Shown here piece by piece: positions 1-9,761 of a stretch of DNA of 64,000 nucleotides. The notes beneath the pieces are model-generated. The model saw nothing but the letters and a program-made list of their open reading frames with translations. It made no database searches and was not told where the DNA came from. The translations under genes were made by a program, and so were the position numbers. Numbering within the stretch: position 1 is the first letter of the stretch; every line of letters starts with the position of its first letter. This stretch comes from Buxus sempervirens (Eukaryota; Streptophyta; Magnoliopsida; Buxales; Buxaceae), in NCBI GenBank assembly GCA_947561395.2, contig OX387193.1, forward strand, positions 31,776,755-31,840,754. The letters run 5' to 3'.

Positions 1-211
1 ACTTTTTCCTCTTTTTTTTTTTTTTTTTACGGAAGGAGCACTGTAATTAATTCGCTTTTGTTGATCTAAAAGGAAACGAAATCTACTCACAGCTAGCGTT
101 AGGTGGGACCCACGCGATGCGAACGCTTCAGAACAGCAAAAAAATACGGCAAATGATTCGTTTATTAAATTGTAATGCAAAACTGTCGCTGCGTTTGGCA
201 AAAGAGTGGAC
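1..211 (-). other. Left-edge spacer, downstream of unit 1
   Basis: This is the 3' spacer of unit 1, class L, with a 17-base poly(T) tract at 12-28. Bases 1-11 match the region about 50-60 bp upstream of another 5S gene, whose body would lie just left of the window. No gene is present here. Confidence 0.9.
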
Positions 212-331
212 GGGGGTGCAACACGAGGACTTCCCAGGAGGTCACCCATCCTAGTACTACTCTCGCCCACGCACGCTTAACTTCGGAGTTCTGATGGGAT
301 CCGGTGCACTAGTGCTGGTACGATCGCACCC
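212..331 (-). rRNA. 5S ribosomal RNA, unit 1
   Basis: Substitutions A11G (seen only here) and U62G (inside box A). Promoter P1, spacer L. Apart from A11G it matches units 6, 9 and 21. Confidence 0.95.
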
Positions 332-481
332 TGTGAGGACTGCGCGCTTTTATTCCCATATACGCTTTCCCTGTCAAAGATCCTTTTTCCTATTTTTTTT
401 TTTTTTTAACGGAAGGAGCACTGTAATTAATTCGCTTTTGTTGATCTAAAAGGAAACGAAATCTACTGACAGCGAGCGTTA

Positions 482-494
482 CGTGGGACCCACG
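482..494. repeat. Inverted repeat in spacer, representative copy
   Basis: CGTGGG and CCCACG flank a single A, a perfect 13-bp hairpin. It sits inside a second pair, AGCGTT at 475-480 and AACGCT at 502-507. The full inner stem is present in V-class spacers. L-class keeps GTGGG/CCCAC and Q-class keeps TGGG/CCCA. A copy lies in every spacer, about 85-115 bp downstream of each gene's 3' end. Function is unknown; it lies past the terminator and so should not be in mature RNA. Confidence 0.8.
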
Positions 495-579
495 CGATGC
501 GAACGCTTCAGAACAGCAAAAAAATACGGCAAATGATTCGTTTATTAAATTGTAATGCAAAGGTGTCGCTGCGTTTGGC

Positions 580-583
580 AAAA
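580..583 (-). terminator. Pol III T4 terminator, representative (unit 2)
   Basis: A run of four T on the coding strand begins 9 bases past RNA position 120 (sequence ACTCTTTTGCC). RNA polymerase III stops at runs of four or more T. The same run occurs at this distance in all units except those with the T5 form. Confidence 0.85.
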
Positions 584-591
584 GAGTGGAC

Positions 592-711
592 GGGGGTGCA
601 ACACGAGGACTTCCCAGGAGGTCACCCATCCTAGTACTACTCTCGCCCAAGCACGCTTAACTTCGGAGTTCTGATGGGATCCGGTGCACTAGTGCTGGTA
701 TGATCGCACCC
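592..711 (-). rRNA. 5S ribosomal RNA, unit 2 (reference copy)
   Basis: Consensus copy, taken as the reference. It encodes the small RNA of the large ribosomal subunit, transcribed by RNA polymerase III. RNA 1-118 is framed by pairing ends: GGGTGCGAT at 1-9 can pair with GTTGCACCC at 110-118 (helix I), leaving one or two 3' C. The internal promoter lies at RNA 50-64 (box A), 67-72 (intermediate element) and 80-97 (box C). The RNA contains the palindrome GCACTAGTGC at 17-26 and a BamHI site at 30-35. Promoter P1, spacer V. Ends were set by analogy with plant 5S RNA and could shift by 1-2 bases. Confidence 0.97.
615..662 (-). promoter_or_regulatory. Internal control region of unit 2, representative
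   Basis: Box A is at 648-662 (RNA 50-64, AGTTAAGCGTGCTTG), the intermediate element at 640-645 (RNA 67-72, CGAGAG) and box C at 615-632 (RNA 80-97). These are the known binding elements for TFIIIA and TFIIIC on 5S genes. The same offsets apply to every unit. Variants in these elements are listed with the genes. Confidence 0.85.
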
Positions 712-753
712 TGTGAGGACTGCGCGCTTTTATTCCCATATACGCTTTCCCTG
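712..753 (-). promoter_or_regulatory. Upstream promoter, P1 type (unit 2)
   Basis: TATAT at -31 to -27 (738-742), a GCGCGC run at -16 to -11 giving the GC dinucleotide at -12/-11 (722-723), and A at -1. Plant 5S genes use a TATA-like motif near -28 and GC at -12, with C favoured at -1; A at -1 differs from that. P1 is defined by G at -9, A at -35 and G at -38. Confidence 0.8.
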
Positions 754-968
754 TCAAAGATCCTTTTTCCTATTTTTTTTTTTTAACGGAAGGAGCACTG
801 TAATTAATTCGCTTTTGTTGATCTAAAAGGAAACGAAATCTACTCACAGCGAGCGTTAGGTGGGACCCACGCGATGCGAACGCTTCAGAACAGCAAAAAA
901 ATACGGCAAATGATTCGTTTATTAAATTGTAATGCAAAGGTGTCGCTGCGTTTGGCAAAAGAGTGGAC

Positions 969-1088
969 GGGGGTGCAACACGAGGACTTCCCAGGAGGTC
1001 ACCCATCCTAGTACTACTCTCGCCCAAGCACGCTTAACTTCGGAGATCTGATGGGATCCGGTGCACTAGTGCTGGTATGATCGCACCC
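969..1088 (-). rRNA. 5S ribosomal RNA, unit 3
   Basis: A43U, which creates a BglII site. Promoter P2, spacer L. Confidence 0.96.
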
Positions 1089-1357
1089 TGTGAGGATTGC
1101 GCGCTTTTATTCCCATATACGCCTTTCCTGTCAAAGATCCTTTTTCCTCTTTTTTTCTTTTTTTTTTTTTTTTTACGGAAGGAGCACTGTAATTAATTCG
1201 CTTTTGTTGATCTAAAAGGAAACGAAATCTACTCACAGCGAGCGTTACTTGGGACCCACGCGATGCGAACGCTTCAGAACAGCAAAAAAATACGGCAAAT
1301 GATTCGTTTATTAAATTGTAATGCAAAGGTGTCGCTGCGTTTGGCAAAAGAGTGGAC

Positions 1358-1477
1358 GGGGGTGCAACACGAGGACTTCCCAGGAGGTCACCCATCCTAG
1401 TACTACTCTCGCCCAAGCACGCTTAACTTCGGAGTTCTGATGGGATCCGGTGCACTAGTGCTGGTATGATCGCACCC
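1358..1477 (-). rRNA. 5S ribosomal RNA, unit 4
   Basis: Consensus. Promoter P2, spacer Q. Confidence 0.97.
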
Positions 1478-1519
1478 TGTGAGGATTGCGCGCTTTTATT
1501 CCCATATACGCCTTTCCTG
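1478..1519 (-). promoter_or_regulatory. Upstream promoter, P2 type (unit 4)
   Basis: Same TATAT (1504-1508) and GC at -12/-11 (1488-1489) as the P1 form, but with A at -9, G at -35 and A at -38. It is the majority form, at 124 of 166 genes. Confidence 0.8.
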
Positions 1520-1739
1520 TCAAAGATCCTTTTTCCTCTATTTTTTTTTTTTTTTTACGGAAGGAGCACTGTAATGAATTCGCTTTGGTTGATCTAAAAG
1601 GAAACGAAATCTACTGACAGCGAGCGTTACTTGGGACCCACGCGATGCGAACGCTTCAGAACAGCAAAAAAGTACGGCAAATGATTCGTTTATTAAATTG
1701 TAATGCAAAGGTGTCGCTGCGTTTGGCAAAAGAGTGGAC

Positions 1740-1859
1740 GGGGGTACAACACGAGGACTTCCCAGGAGGTCACCCATCCTAGTACTACTCTCGCCAGAGC
1801 ACGCTTAACTTCGGAGTTCTGATGGGATCCGGTGCACTAGTGCTGGTATGATCGCACCC
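1740..1859 (-). rRNA. 5S ribosomal RNA, unit 5, box A double variant
   Basis: U63C with G64U (adjacent, last two bases of box A) and C114U. By hand pairing, the first two break helix II pairs A16-U63 and C15-G64, while C114U leaves a G-U wobble with G5. It is the most altered box A by substitution and a candidate non-functional copy. Promoter P2, spacer Q. Confidence 0.93.
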
Positions 1860-2120
1860 TGTGAGGATTGCGCGCTTTTATTCCCATATACGCCTTTCCT
1901 GTCAAAGATACTTTTTCCTCTTTTTTTTTTTTTTTTTACGGAAGGAGCACTGTAATTAATTCGCTTTTGTTGATCTAAAAGGAAACGAAATCTACTCACA
2001 GCTAGCGTTAGGTGGGACCCACGCGATGCGAACGCTTCAGAACAGCAAAAAAATACGGCAAATGATTCGTTTATTAAATTGTAATGCAAAACTGTCGCTG
2101 CGTTTGGCAAAAGAGTGGAC

Positions 2121-2240
2121 GGGGGTGCAACACGAGGACTTCCCAGGAGGTCACCCATCCTAGTACTACTCTCGCCCACGCACGCTTAACTTCGGAGTTC
2201 TGATGGGATCCGGTGCACTAGTGCTGGTATGATCGCACCC
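2121..2240 (-). rRNA. 5S ribosomal RNA, unit 6
   Basis: U62G. Promoter P1, spacer L. Confidence 0.97.
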
Positions 2241-2500
2241 TGTGAGGACTGCGCGCTTTTATTCCCATATACGCTTTCCCTGTCAAAGATCCTTTTTCCT
2301 ATTTTTTTTTTTTTTTAACGGAAGGAGCACTGTAATTAATTCGCTTTTGTTGATCTAAAAGGAAACGAAATCTACTGACAGCGAGCGTTACGTGGGACCC
2401 ACGCGATGCGAACGCTTCAGAACAGCAAAAAAATACGGCAAATGATTCGTTTATTAAATTGTAATGCAAAGGTGTCGCTGCGTTTGGCAAAAGAGTGGAC

Positions 2501-2620
2501 GGGGGTGCAACACGAGGACTTCCCAGGAGGTCACCCATCCTAGTACTACTCTCGCCCAAGCACGCTTAACTTCGGAGTTCTGATGGGATCCGGTGCACTA
2601 GTGCTGGTATGATCGCACCC
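2501..2620 (-). rRNA. 5S ribosomal RNA, unit 7
   Basis: Consensus. Promoter P1, spacer V. Confidence 0.97.
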
Positions 2621-2877
2621 TGTGAGGACTGCGCGCTTTTATTCCCATATACGCTTTCCCTGTCAAAGATCCTTTTTCCTATTTTTTTTTTTTAACGGAA
2701 GGAGCACTGTAATTAATTCGCTTTTGTTGATCTAAAAGGAAACGAAATCTACTCACAGCGAGCGTTAGGTGGGACCCACGCGATGCGAACGCTTCAGAAC
2801 AGCAAAAAAATACGGCAAATGATTCGTTTATTAAATTGTAATGCAAAGGTGTCGCTGCGTTTGGCAAAAGAGTGGAC

Positions 2878-2997
2878 GGGGGTGCAACACGAGGACTTCC
2901 CAGGAGGTCACCCATCCTAGTACTACTCTCGCCCAAGCACGCTTAACTTCGGAGATCTGATGGGATCCGGTGCACTAGTGCTGGTATGATCGCACCC
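2878..2997 (-). rRNA. 5S ribosomal RNA, unit 8
   Basis: A43U. Promoter P2, spacer L. Confidence 0.97.
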
Positions 2998-3258
2998 TGT
3001 GAGGATTGCGCGCTTTTATTCCCATATACGCCTTTCCTGTCAAAGATACTTTTTCCTCTTTTTTTTTTTTTTTTTACGGAAGGAGCACTGTAATTAATTC
3101 GCTTTTGTTGATCTAAAAGGAAACGAAATCTACTCACAGCTAGCGTTAGGTGGGACCCACGCGATGCGAACGCTTCAGAACAGCAAAAAAATACGGCAAA
3201 TGATTCGTTTATTAAATTGTAATGCAAAACTGTCGCTGCGTTTGGCAAAAGAGTGGAC

Positions 3259-3378
3259 GGGGGTGCAACACGAGGACTTCCCAGGAGGTCACCCATCCTA
3301 GTACTACTCTCGCCCACGCACGCTTAACTTCGGAGTTCTGATGGGATCCGGTGCACTAGTGCTGGTATGATCGCACCC
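3259..3378 (-). rRNA. 5S ribosomal RNA, unit 9
   Basis: U62G. Promoter P1, spacer L. Confidence 0.97.
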
Positions 3379-3638
3379 TGTGAGGACTGCGCGCTTTTAT
3401 TCCCATATACGCTTTCCCTGTCAAAGATCCTTTTTCCTATTTTTTTTTTTTTTTAACGGAAGGAGCACTGTAATTAATTCGCTTTTGTTGATCTAAAAGG
3501 AAACGAAATCTACTGACAGCGAGCGTTACGTGGGACCCACGCGATGCGAACGCTTCAGAACAGCAAAAAAATACGGCAAATGATTCGTTTATTAAATTGT
3601 AATGCAAAGGTGTCGCTGCGTTTGGCAAAAGAGTGGAC

Positions 3639-3758
3639 GGGGGTGCAACACGAGGACTTCCCAGGAGGTCACCCATCCTAGTACTACTCTCGCCCAAGCA
3701 CGCTTAACTTCGGAGTTCTGATGGGATCCGGTGCACTAGTGCTGGTATGATCGCACCC
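3639..3758 (-). rRNA. 5S ribosomal RNA, unit 10
   Basis: Consensus. Promoter P1, spacer V. Confidence 0.97.
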
Positions 3759-4015
3759 TGTGAGGACTGCGCGCTTTTATTCCCATATACGCTTTCCCTG
3801 TCAAAGATCCTTTTTCCTATTTTTTTTTTTTAACGGAAGGAGCACTGTAATTAATTCGCTTTTGTTGATCTAAAAGGAAACGAAATCTACTCACAGCGAG
3901 CGTTAGGTGGGACCCACGCGATGCGAACGCTTCAGAACAGCAAAAAAATACGGCAAATGATTCGTTTATTAAATTGTAATGCAAAGGTGTCGCTGCGTTT
4001 GGCAAAAGAGTGGAC

Positions 4016-4135
4016 GGGGGTGCAACACGAGGACTTCCCAGGAGGTCACCCATCCTAGTACTACTCTCGCCCAAGCACGCTTAACTTCGGAGATCTGATG
4101 GGATCCGGTGCACTAGTGCTGGTATGATCGCACCC
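4016..4135 (-). rRNA. 5S ribosomal RNA, unit 11
   Basis: A43U. Promoter P2, spacer L. Confidence 0.97.
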
Positions 4136-4191
4136 TGTGAGGATTGCGCGCTTTTATTCCCATATACGCCTTTCCTGTCAAAGATCCTTTT

Positions 4192-4196
<5 letters not shown>

Positions 4197-4251
<55 letters not shown>
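4197..4251. repeat. Longest poly(T) tract, 55 T
   Basis: An uninterrupted run of 55 T on the + strand, in the spacer of unit 12 and upstream of unit 11. Most units have 12-25 T. Other long tracts are 45 T at 49207-49251 and 42 T at 61496-61537. Confidence 0.95.
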
Positions 4252-4253
<2 letters not shown>

Positions 4254-4434
4254 GGAAGGAGCACTGTAATGAATTCGCTTTTGTTGATCTAAAAGGAAAC
4301 GAAATCTACTGACAGCGAGCGTTACTTGGGACCCACGCGATGCGAACGCTTCAGAACAGCAAAAAAATACGGCAAATGATTCGTTTATTAAATTGTAATG
4401 CAAAGGTGTCGCTGCGTTTGGCAAAAGAGTGGAC

Positions 4435-4554
4435 GGGGGTGCAACACGAGGACTTCCCAGGAGGTCACCCATCCTAGTACTACTCTCGCCCAAGCACGCT
4501 TAACTTCGGAGTTCTGATGGGATCCGGTGCACTAGTGCTGGTATGATCGCACCC
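4435..4554 (-). rRNA. 5S ribosomal RNA, unit 12
   Basis: Consensus. Promoter P1, spacer Q containing the longest poly(T) tract. Confidence 0.97.
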
Positions 4555-4813
4555 TGTGAGGACTGCGCGCTTTTATTCCCATATACGCTTTCCCTGTCAA
4601 AGATCCTTTTTCCTATTTTTTTTTTTTTTAACGGAAGGAGCACTGTAATTAATTCGCTTTTGTTGATCTAAAAGGAAACGAAATCTACTCACAGCTAGCG
4701 TTAGGTGGGACCCACGCGATGCGAACGCTTCAGAACAGCAAAAAAATACGGCAAATGATTCGTTTATTAAATTGTAATGCAAAGGTGTCGCTGCGTTTGG
4801 CAAAAGAGTGGAC

Positions 4814-4933
4814 GGGGGTGCAACACGAGGACTTCCCAGGAGGTCACCCATCCTAGTACTACTCTCGCCCAAGCACGCTTAACTTCGGAGTTCTGATGGG
4901 ATCCGGTGCACTAGTGCTGGTATGATCGCACCC
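4814..4933 (-). rRNA. 5S ribosomal RNA, unit 13
   Basis: Consensus. Promoter P1, spacer L. Confidence 0.97.
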
Positions 4934-5193
4934 TGTGAGGACTGCGCGCTTTTATTCCCATATACGCTTTCCCTGTCAAAGATCCTTTTTCCTATTTTTT
5001 TTTTTTTTTAACGGAAGGAGCACTGTAATTAATTCGCTTTTTTTGATCTAAAAGGAAACGAAATCTACTGACAGCGAGCGTTACTTGGGACCCACGCGAT
5101 GCGAACGCTTCAGAACAGCAAAAAAATACGGCAAATGATTCGTTTATTAAATTGTAATGCAAAGGTGTCACTGCGTTTGGCAAAAGAGTGGAC

Positions 5194-5313
5194 GGGGGTG
5201 CAACACGAGGACTTCCCAGGAGGTCACCCATCCTAGTACTACTCTCGCCCAAGCACGCTTAACTTCGGAGTTCTGATGGGATCCGGTGCACTAGTGCTGG
5301 TATGATCGCACCC
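5194..5313 (-). rRNA. 5S ribosomal RNA, unit 14
   Basis: Consensus. Promoter P1, spacer Q with a T-for-G change in the TTTTGTTG motif, shared with units 26 and 41. Confidence 0.97.
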
Positions 5314-5573
5314 TGTGAGGACTGCGCGCTTTTATTCCCATATACGCTTTCCCTGTCAAAGATCCTTTTTCCTATTTTTTTTTTTTTTTAACGGAAGGAG
5401 CACTGTAATTAATTCGCTTTTGTTGATCTAAAAGGAAACGAAATCTACTGACAGCGAGCGTTACTTGGGACCCACGCGATGCGAACGCTTCAGAACAGCA
5501 AAAAAATACGGCAAATGATTCGTTTATTAAATTGTAATGCAAAGGTGTCGCTGCGTTTGGCAAAAGAGTGGAC

Positions 5574-5693
5574 GGGGGTGCAACACGAGGACTTCCCAGG
5601 AGGTCACCAATCCTAGTACTACTCTCGCCCAAGCACGCTTAACTTCGGAGTTCTGATGGGATCCGGTGCACTAGTGCTGGTATGATCGCACCC
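5574..5693 (-). rRNA. 5S ribosomal RNA, unit 15
   Basis: G85U, inside box C. Promoter P1, spacer Q. Confidence 0.97.
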
Positions 5694-5952
5694 TGTGAGG
5701 ACTGCGCGCTTTTATTCCCATATACGCTTTCCCTGTCAAAGATCCTTTTTCCTATTTTTTTTTTTTTTAACGGAAGGAGCACTGTAATTAATTCGCTTTT
5801 GTTGATCTAAAAGGAAACGAAATCTACTCACAGCTAGCGTTAGGTGGGACCCACGCGATGCGAACGCTTCAGAACAGCAAAAAAATACGGCAAATGATTC
5901 GTTTATTAAATTGTAATGCAAAGGTGTCGCTGCGTTTGGCAAAAGAGTGGAC

Positions 5953-6072
5953 GGGGGTGCAACACGAGGACTTCCCAGGAGGTCACCCATCCTAGTACTA
6001 CTCTCGCCCAAGCACGCTTAACTTCGGAGTTCTGATGGGATCCGGTGCACTAGTGCTGGTATGATCGCACCC
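5953..6072 (-). rRNA. 5S ribosomal RNA, unit 16
   Basis: Consensus. Promoter P1, spacer L. Confidence 0.97.
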
Positions 6073-6332
6073 TGTGAGGACTGCGCGCTTTTATTCCCAT
6101 ATACGCTTTCCCTGTCAAAGATCCTTTTTCCTATTTTTTTTTTTTTTTAACGGAAGGAGCACTGTAATTAATTCGCTTTTGTTGATCTAAAAGGAAACGA
6201 AATCTACTGACAGCGAGCGTTACTTGGGACCCACGCGATGCGAACGCTTCAGAACAGCAAAAAAATACGGCAAATGATTCGTTTATTAAATTGTAATGCA
6301 AAGGTGTCACTGCGTTTGGCAAAAGAGTGGAC

Positions 6333-6452
6333 GGGGGTGCAACACGAGGACTTCCCAGGAGGTCACCCATCCTAGTACTACTCTCGCCCAAGCACGCTTA
6401 ACTTCGGAGTTCTGATGGGATCCGGTGCACTAGTGCTGGTATGATCGCACCC
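6333..6452 (-). rRNA. 5S ribosomal RNA, unit 17
   Basis: Consensus. Promoter P1, spacer Q. Confidence 0.97.
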
Positions 6453-6711
6453 TGTGAGGACTGCGCGCTTTTATTCCCATATACGCTTTCCCTGTCAAAG
6501 ATCCTTTTTCCTATTTTTTTTTTTTTTAACGGAAGGAGCACTGTAATTAATTCGCTTTTGTTGATCTAAAAGGAAACGAAATCTACTGACAGCGAGCGTT
6601 ACTTGGGACCCACGCGATGCGAACGCTTCAGAACAGCAAAAAAATACGGCAAATGATTCGTTTATTAAATTGTAATGCAAAGGTGTCGCTGCGTTTGGCA
6701 AAAGAGTGGAC

Positions 6712-6831
6712 GGGGGTGCAACACGAGGACTTCCCAGGAGGTCACCAATCCTAGTACTACTCTCGCCCAAGCACGCTTAACTTCGGAGTTCTGATGGGAT
6801 CCGGTGCACTAGTGCTGGTATGATCGCACCC
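6712..6831 (-). rRNA. 5S ribosomal RNA, unit 18
   Basis: G85U. Promoter P1, spacer Q. Confidence 0.97.
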
Positions 6832-7088
6832 TGTGAGGACTGCGCGCTTTTATTCCCATATACGCTTTCCCTGTCAAAGATCCTTTTTCCTATTTTTTTT
6901 TTTTAACGGAAGGAGCACTGTAATTAATTCGCTTTTGTTGATCTAAAAGGAAACGAAATCTACTCACAGCGAGCGTTAGGTGGGACCCACGCGATGCGAA
7001 CGCTTCAGAACAGCAAAAAAATACGGCAAATGATTCGTTTATTAAATTGTAATGCAAAGGTGTCGCTGCGTTTGGCAAAAGAGTGGAC

Positions 7089-7208
7089 GGGGGTGCAACA
7101 CGAGGACTTCCCAGGAGGTCACCCATCCTAGTACTACTCTCGCCCAAGCACGCTTAACTTCGGAGTTCTGATGGGATCCGGTGCACTAGTGCTGGTATGA
7201 TCGCACCC
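7089..7208 (-). rRNA. 5S ribosomal RNA, unit 19
   Basis: Consensus. Promoter P1, spacer L. Confidence 0.97.
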
Positions 7209-7465
7209 TGTGAGGACTGCGCGCTTTTATTCCCATATACGCTTTCCCTGTCAAAGATCCTTTTTCCTATTTTTTTTTTTTAACGGAAGGAGCACTGTAA
7301 TTAATTCGCTTTTGTTGATCTAAAAGGAAACGAAATCTACTCACAGCGAGCGTTAGGTGGGACCCACGCGATGCGAACGCTTCAGAACAGCAAAAAAATA
7401 CGGCAAATGATTCGTTTATTAAATTGTAATGCAAAGGTGTCGCTGCGTTTGGCAAAAGAGTGGAC

Positions 7466-7585
7466 GGGGGTGCAACACGAGGACTTCCCAGGAGGTCACC
7501 CATCCTAGTACTACTCTCGCCCAAGCACGCTTAACTTCGGAGATCTGATGGGATCCGGTGCACTAGTGCTGGTATGATCGCACCC
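7466..7585 (-). rRNA. 5S ribosomal RNA, unit 20
   Basis: A43U. Promoter P2, spacer L. Confidence 0.97.
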
Positions 7586-7846
7586 TGTGAGGATTGCGCG
7601 CTTTTATTCCCATATACGCCTTTCCTGTCAAAGATACTTTTTCCTCTTTTTTTTTTTTTTTTTACGGAAGGAGCACTGTAATTAATTCGCTTTTGTTGAT
7701 CTAAAAGGAAACGAAATCTACTCACAGCTAGCGTTAGGTGGGACCCACGCGATGCGAACGCTTCAGAACAGCAAAAAAATACGGCAAATGATTCGTTTAT
7801 TAAATTGTAATGCAAAACTGTCGCTGCGTTTGGCAAAAGAGTGGAC

Positions 7847-7966
7847 GGGGGTGCAACACGAGGACTTCCCAGGAGGTCACCCATCCTAGTACTACTCTCG
7901 CCCACGCACGCTTAACTTCGGAGTTCTGATGGGATCCGGTGCACTAGTGCTGGTATGATCGCACCC
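7847..7966 (-). rRNA. 5S ribosomal RNA, unit 21
   Basis: U62G. Promoter P1, spacer L. Confidence 0.97.
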
Positions 7967-8226
7967 TGTGAGGACTGCGCGCTTTTATTCCCATATACGC
8001 TTTCCCTGTCAAAGATCCTTTTTCCTATTTTTTTTTTTTTTTAACGGAAGGAGCACTGTAATTAATTCGCTTTTGTTGATCTAAAAGGAAACGAAATCTA
8101 CTGACAGCGAGCGTTACATGGGACCCACGCGATGCGAACGCTTCAGAACAGCAAAAAAATACGGCAAATGATTCGTTTATTAAATTGTAATGCAAAGGTG
8201 TCGCTGCGTTTGGCAAAAGAGTGGAC

Positions 8227-8346
8227 GGGGGTGCAACACGAGGACTTCCCAGGAGGTCACCCATCCTAGTACTACTCTCGCCCAAGCACGCTTAACTTCG
8301 GAGTTCTGATGGGATCCGGTGCACTAGTGCTGGTATGATCGCACCC
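8227..8346 (-). rRNA. 5S ribosomal RNA, unit 22
   Basis: Consensus. Promoter P1, spacer V with one base changed (acatggg), which shortens the inner hairpin. Confidence 0.97.
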
Positions 8347-8603
8347 TGTGAGGACTGCGCGCTTTTATTCCCATATACGCTTTCCCTGTCAAAGATCCTT
8401 TTTCCTATTTTTTTTTTTTAACGGAAGGAGCACTGTAATTAATTCGCTTTTGTTGATCTAAAAGGAAACGAAATCTACTCACAGCGAGCGTTAGGTGGGA
8501 CCCACGCGATGCGAACGCTTCAGAACAGCAAAAAAATACGGCAAATGATTCGTTTATTAAATTGTAATGCAAAGGTGTCGCTGCGTTTGGCAAAAGAGTG
8601 GAC

Positions 8604-8723
8604 GGGGGTGCAACACGAGGACTTCCCAGGAGGTCACCCATCCTAGTACTACTCTCGCCCAAGCACGCTTAACTTCGGAGATCTGATGGGATCCGGTGCA
8701 CTAGTGCTGGTATGATCGCACCC
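8604..8723 (-). rRNA. 5S ribosomal RNA, unit 23
   Basis: A43U. Promoter P2, spacer L. Confidence 0.97.
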
Positions 8724-9002
8724 TGTGAGGATTGCGCGCTTTTATTCCCATATACGCCTTTCCTGTCAAAGATCCTTTTTCCTTTTTTTTTTTTTTTTTT
8801 TTTTTCCTTTTTTTTTTTTACGGAAGGAGCACTGTAATGAATTTGCTTTTGTTGATCTAAAAGGAAACGAAATCTACTGACAGCGAGCGTTACTTGGGAC
8901 CCACGCGATGCGAACGCTTCAGAACAGCAAAAAAATACGGCAAATGATTCGTTTATTAAATTGTAATGCAAAGGTGTCGCTGCGTTTGGCAAAAGAGTGG
9001 AC

Positions 9003-9122
9003 GGGGGTGCAACACGAGGACTTCCCAGGAGGTCACCCATCCTAGTACTACTCTCGCCCAAGCACGCTTAACTTCGGAGTTCTGATGGGATCCGGTGCAC
9101 TAGTGCTGGTATGATCGCACCC
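9003..9122 (-). rRNA. 5S ribosomal RNA, unit 24
   Basis: Consensus. Promoter P1, spacer Q with an interrupted poly(T). Confidence 0.97.
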
Positions 9123-9381
9123 TGTGAGGACTGCGCGCTTTTATTCCCATATACGCTTTCCCTGTCAAAGATCCTTTTTCCTATTTTTTTTTTTTTTAAC
9201 GGAAGGAGCACTGTAATTAATTCGCTTTTGTTGATCTAAAAGGAAACGAAATCTACTCACAGCTAGCGTTAGGTGGGACCCACGCGATGCGAACGCTTCA
9301 GAACAGCAAAAAAATACGGCAAATGATTCGTTTATTAAATTGTAATGCAAAGGTGTCGCTGCGTTTGGCAAAAGAGTGGAC

Positions 9382-9501
9382 GGGGGTGCAACACGAGGAC
9401 TTCCCAGGAGGTCACCCATCCTAGTACTACTCTCGCCCAAGCACGCTTAACTTCGGAGTTCTGATGGGATCCGGTGCACTAGTGCTGGTATGATCGCACC
9501 C
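9382..9501 (-). rRNA. 5S ribosomal RNA, unit 25
   Basis: Consensus. Promoter P1, spacer L. Confidence 0.97.
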
Positions 9502-9761
9502 TGTGAGGACTGCGCGCTTTTATTCCCATATACGCTTTCCCTGTCAAAGATCCTTTTTCCTATTTTTTTTTTTTTTTAACGGAAGGAGCACTGTAATTAA
9601 TTCGCTTTTTTTGATCTAAAAGGAAACGAAATCTACTGACAGCGAGCGTTACTTGGGACCCACGCGATGCGAACGCTTCAGAACAGCAAAAAAATACGGC
9701 AAATGATTCGTTTATTAAATTGTAATGCAAAGGTGTCACTGCGTTTGGCAAAAGAGTGGAC

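Larger units (their letters stand above)
1860..2997 (-). repeat. Trimer block T1, copy 1 (units 6-8)
   Basis: Three units in the order U62G, consensus, A43U, with promoters P1, P1, P2 and spacers L, V, L, over 1138 bp. The same order and exact length recur at 2998-4135 and 7586-8723. Units 1-3 carry the same markers plus A11G. Confidence 0.9.
2998..4135 (-). repeat. Trimer block T1, copy 2 (units 9-11)
   Basis: Directly adjoins copy 1, has the same length (1138 bp) and carries the same markers in the same order. Confidence 0.9.
2998..6831 (-). repeat. 10-unit block, copy 1 (units 9-18)
   Basis: The marker order of units 9-18 (U62G; consensus; A43U; three consensus; G85U; two consensus; G85U) recurs in units 21-30 at 7586-11399, a period of 12 units. 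Gene offsets are 4588 bp for the first three and 4568 bp for the other seven. The 20-bp step falls in the poly(T) tract of unit 12. Confidence 0.85.
4555..6831 (-). repeat. Trimer block T2, two copies (units 13-18)
   Basis: Spacer order L, Q, Q with G85U in the third gene, twice: 4555-5693 (1139 bp) and 5694-6831 (1138 bp). The pair recurs as units 25-30 (9123-11399) and 40-45 (14877-17151). All promoters here are P1. Confidence 0.9.
7586..8723 (-). repeat. Trimer block T1, copy 3 (units 21-23)
   Basis: 1138 bp with the same markers as copies 1 and 2. The only difference seen is in the spacer of unit 22, which reads acatggg instead of acgtggg. Confidence 0.9.

Noticed and set aside
580..591. 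Calling a second terminator at the TTTTTTT run on the coding strand about 120 bp past the gene
   Set aside because: It could act as a backup stop for pol III, but the first T4 run is at the normal distance and nothing in the sequence shows that the second is used.
4197..4251. Poly(A) tail of a 5S-derived SINE inserted in each unit
   Set aside because: The tract sits upstream of the promoter in every unit, with no target site duplication or second 5S-like promoter body in the spacer. An ancient retroposed origin of the spacer cannot be excluded but nothing supports it.
4124..4312. Plus-strand frames with poly-phenylalanine
   Set aside because: Translation of the poly(T) tract on the strand opposite to the genes; no coding signal.
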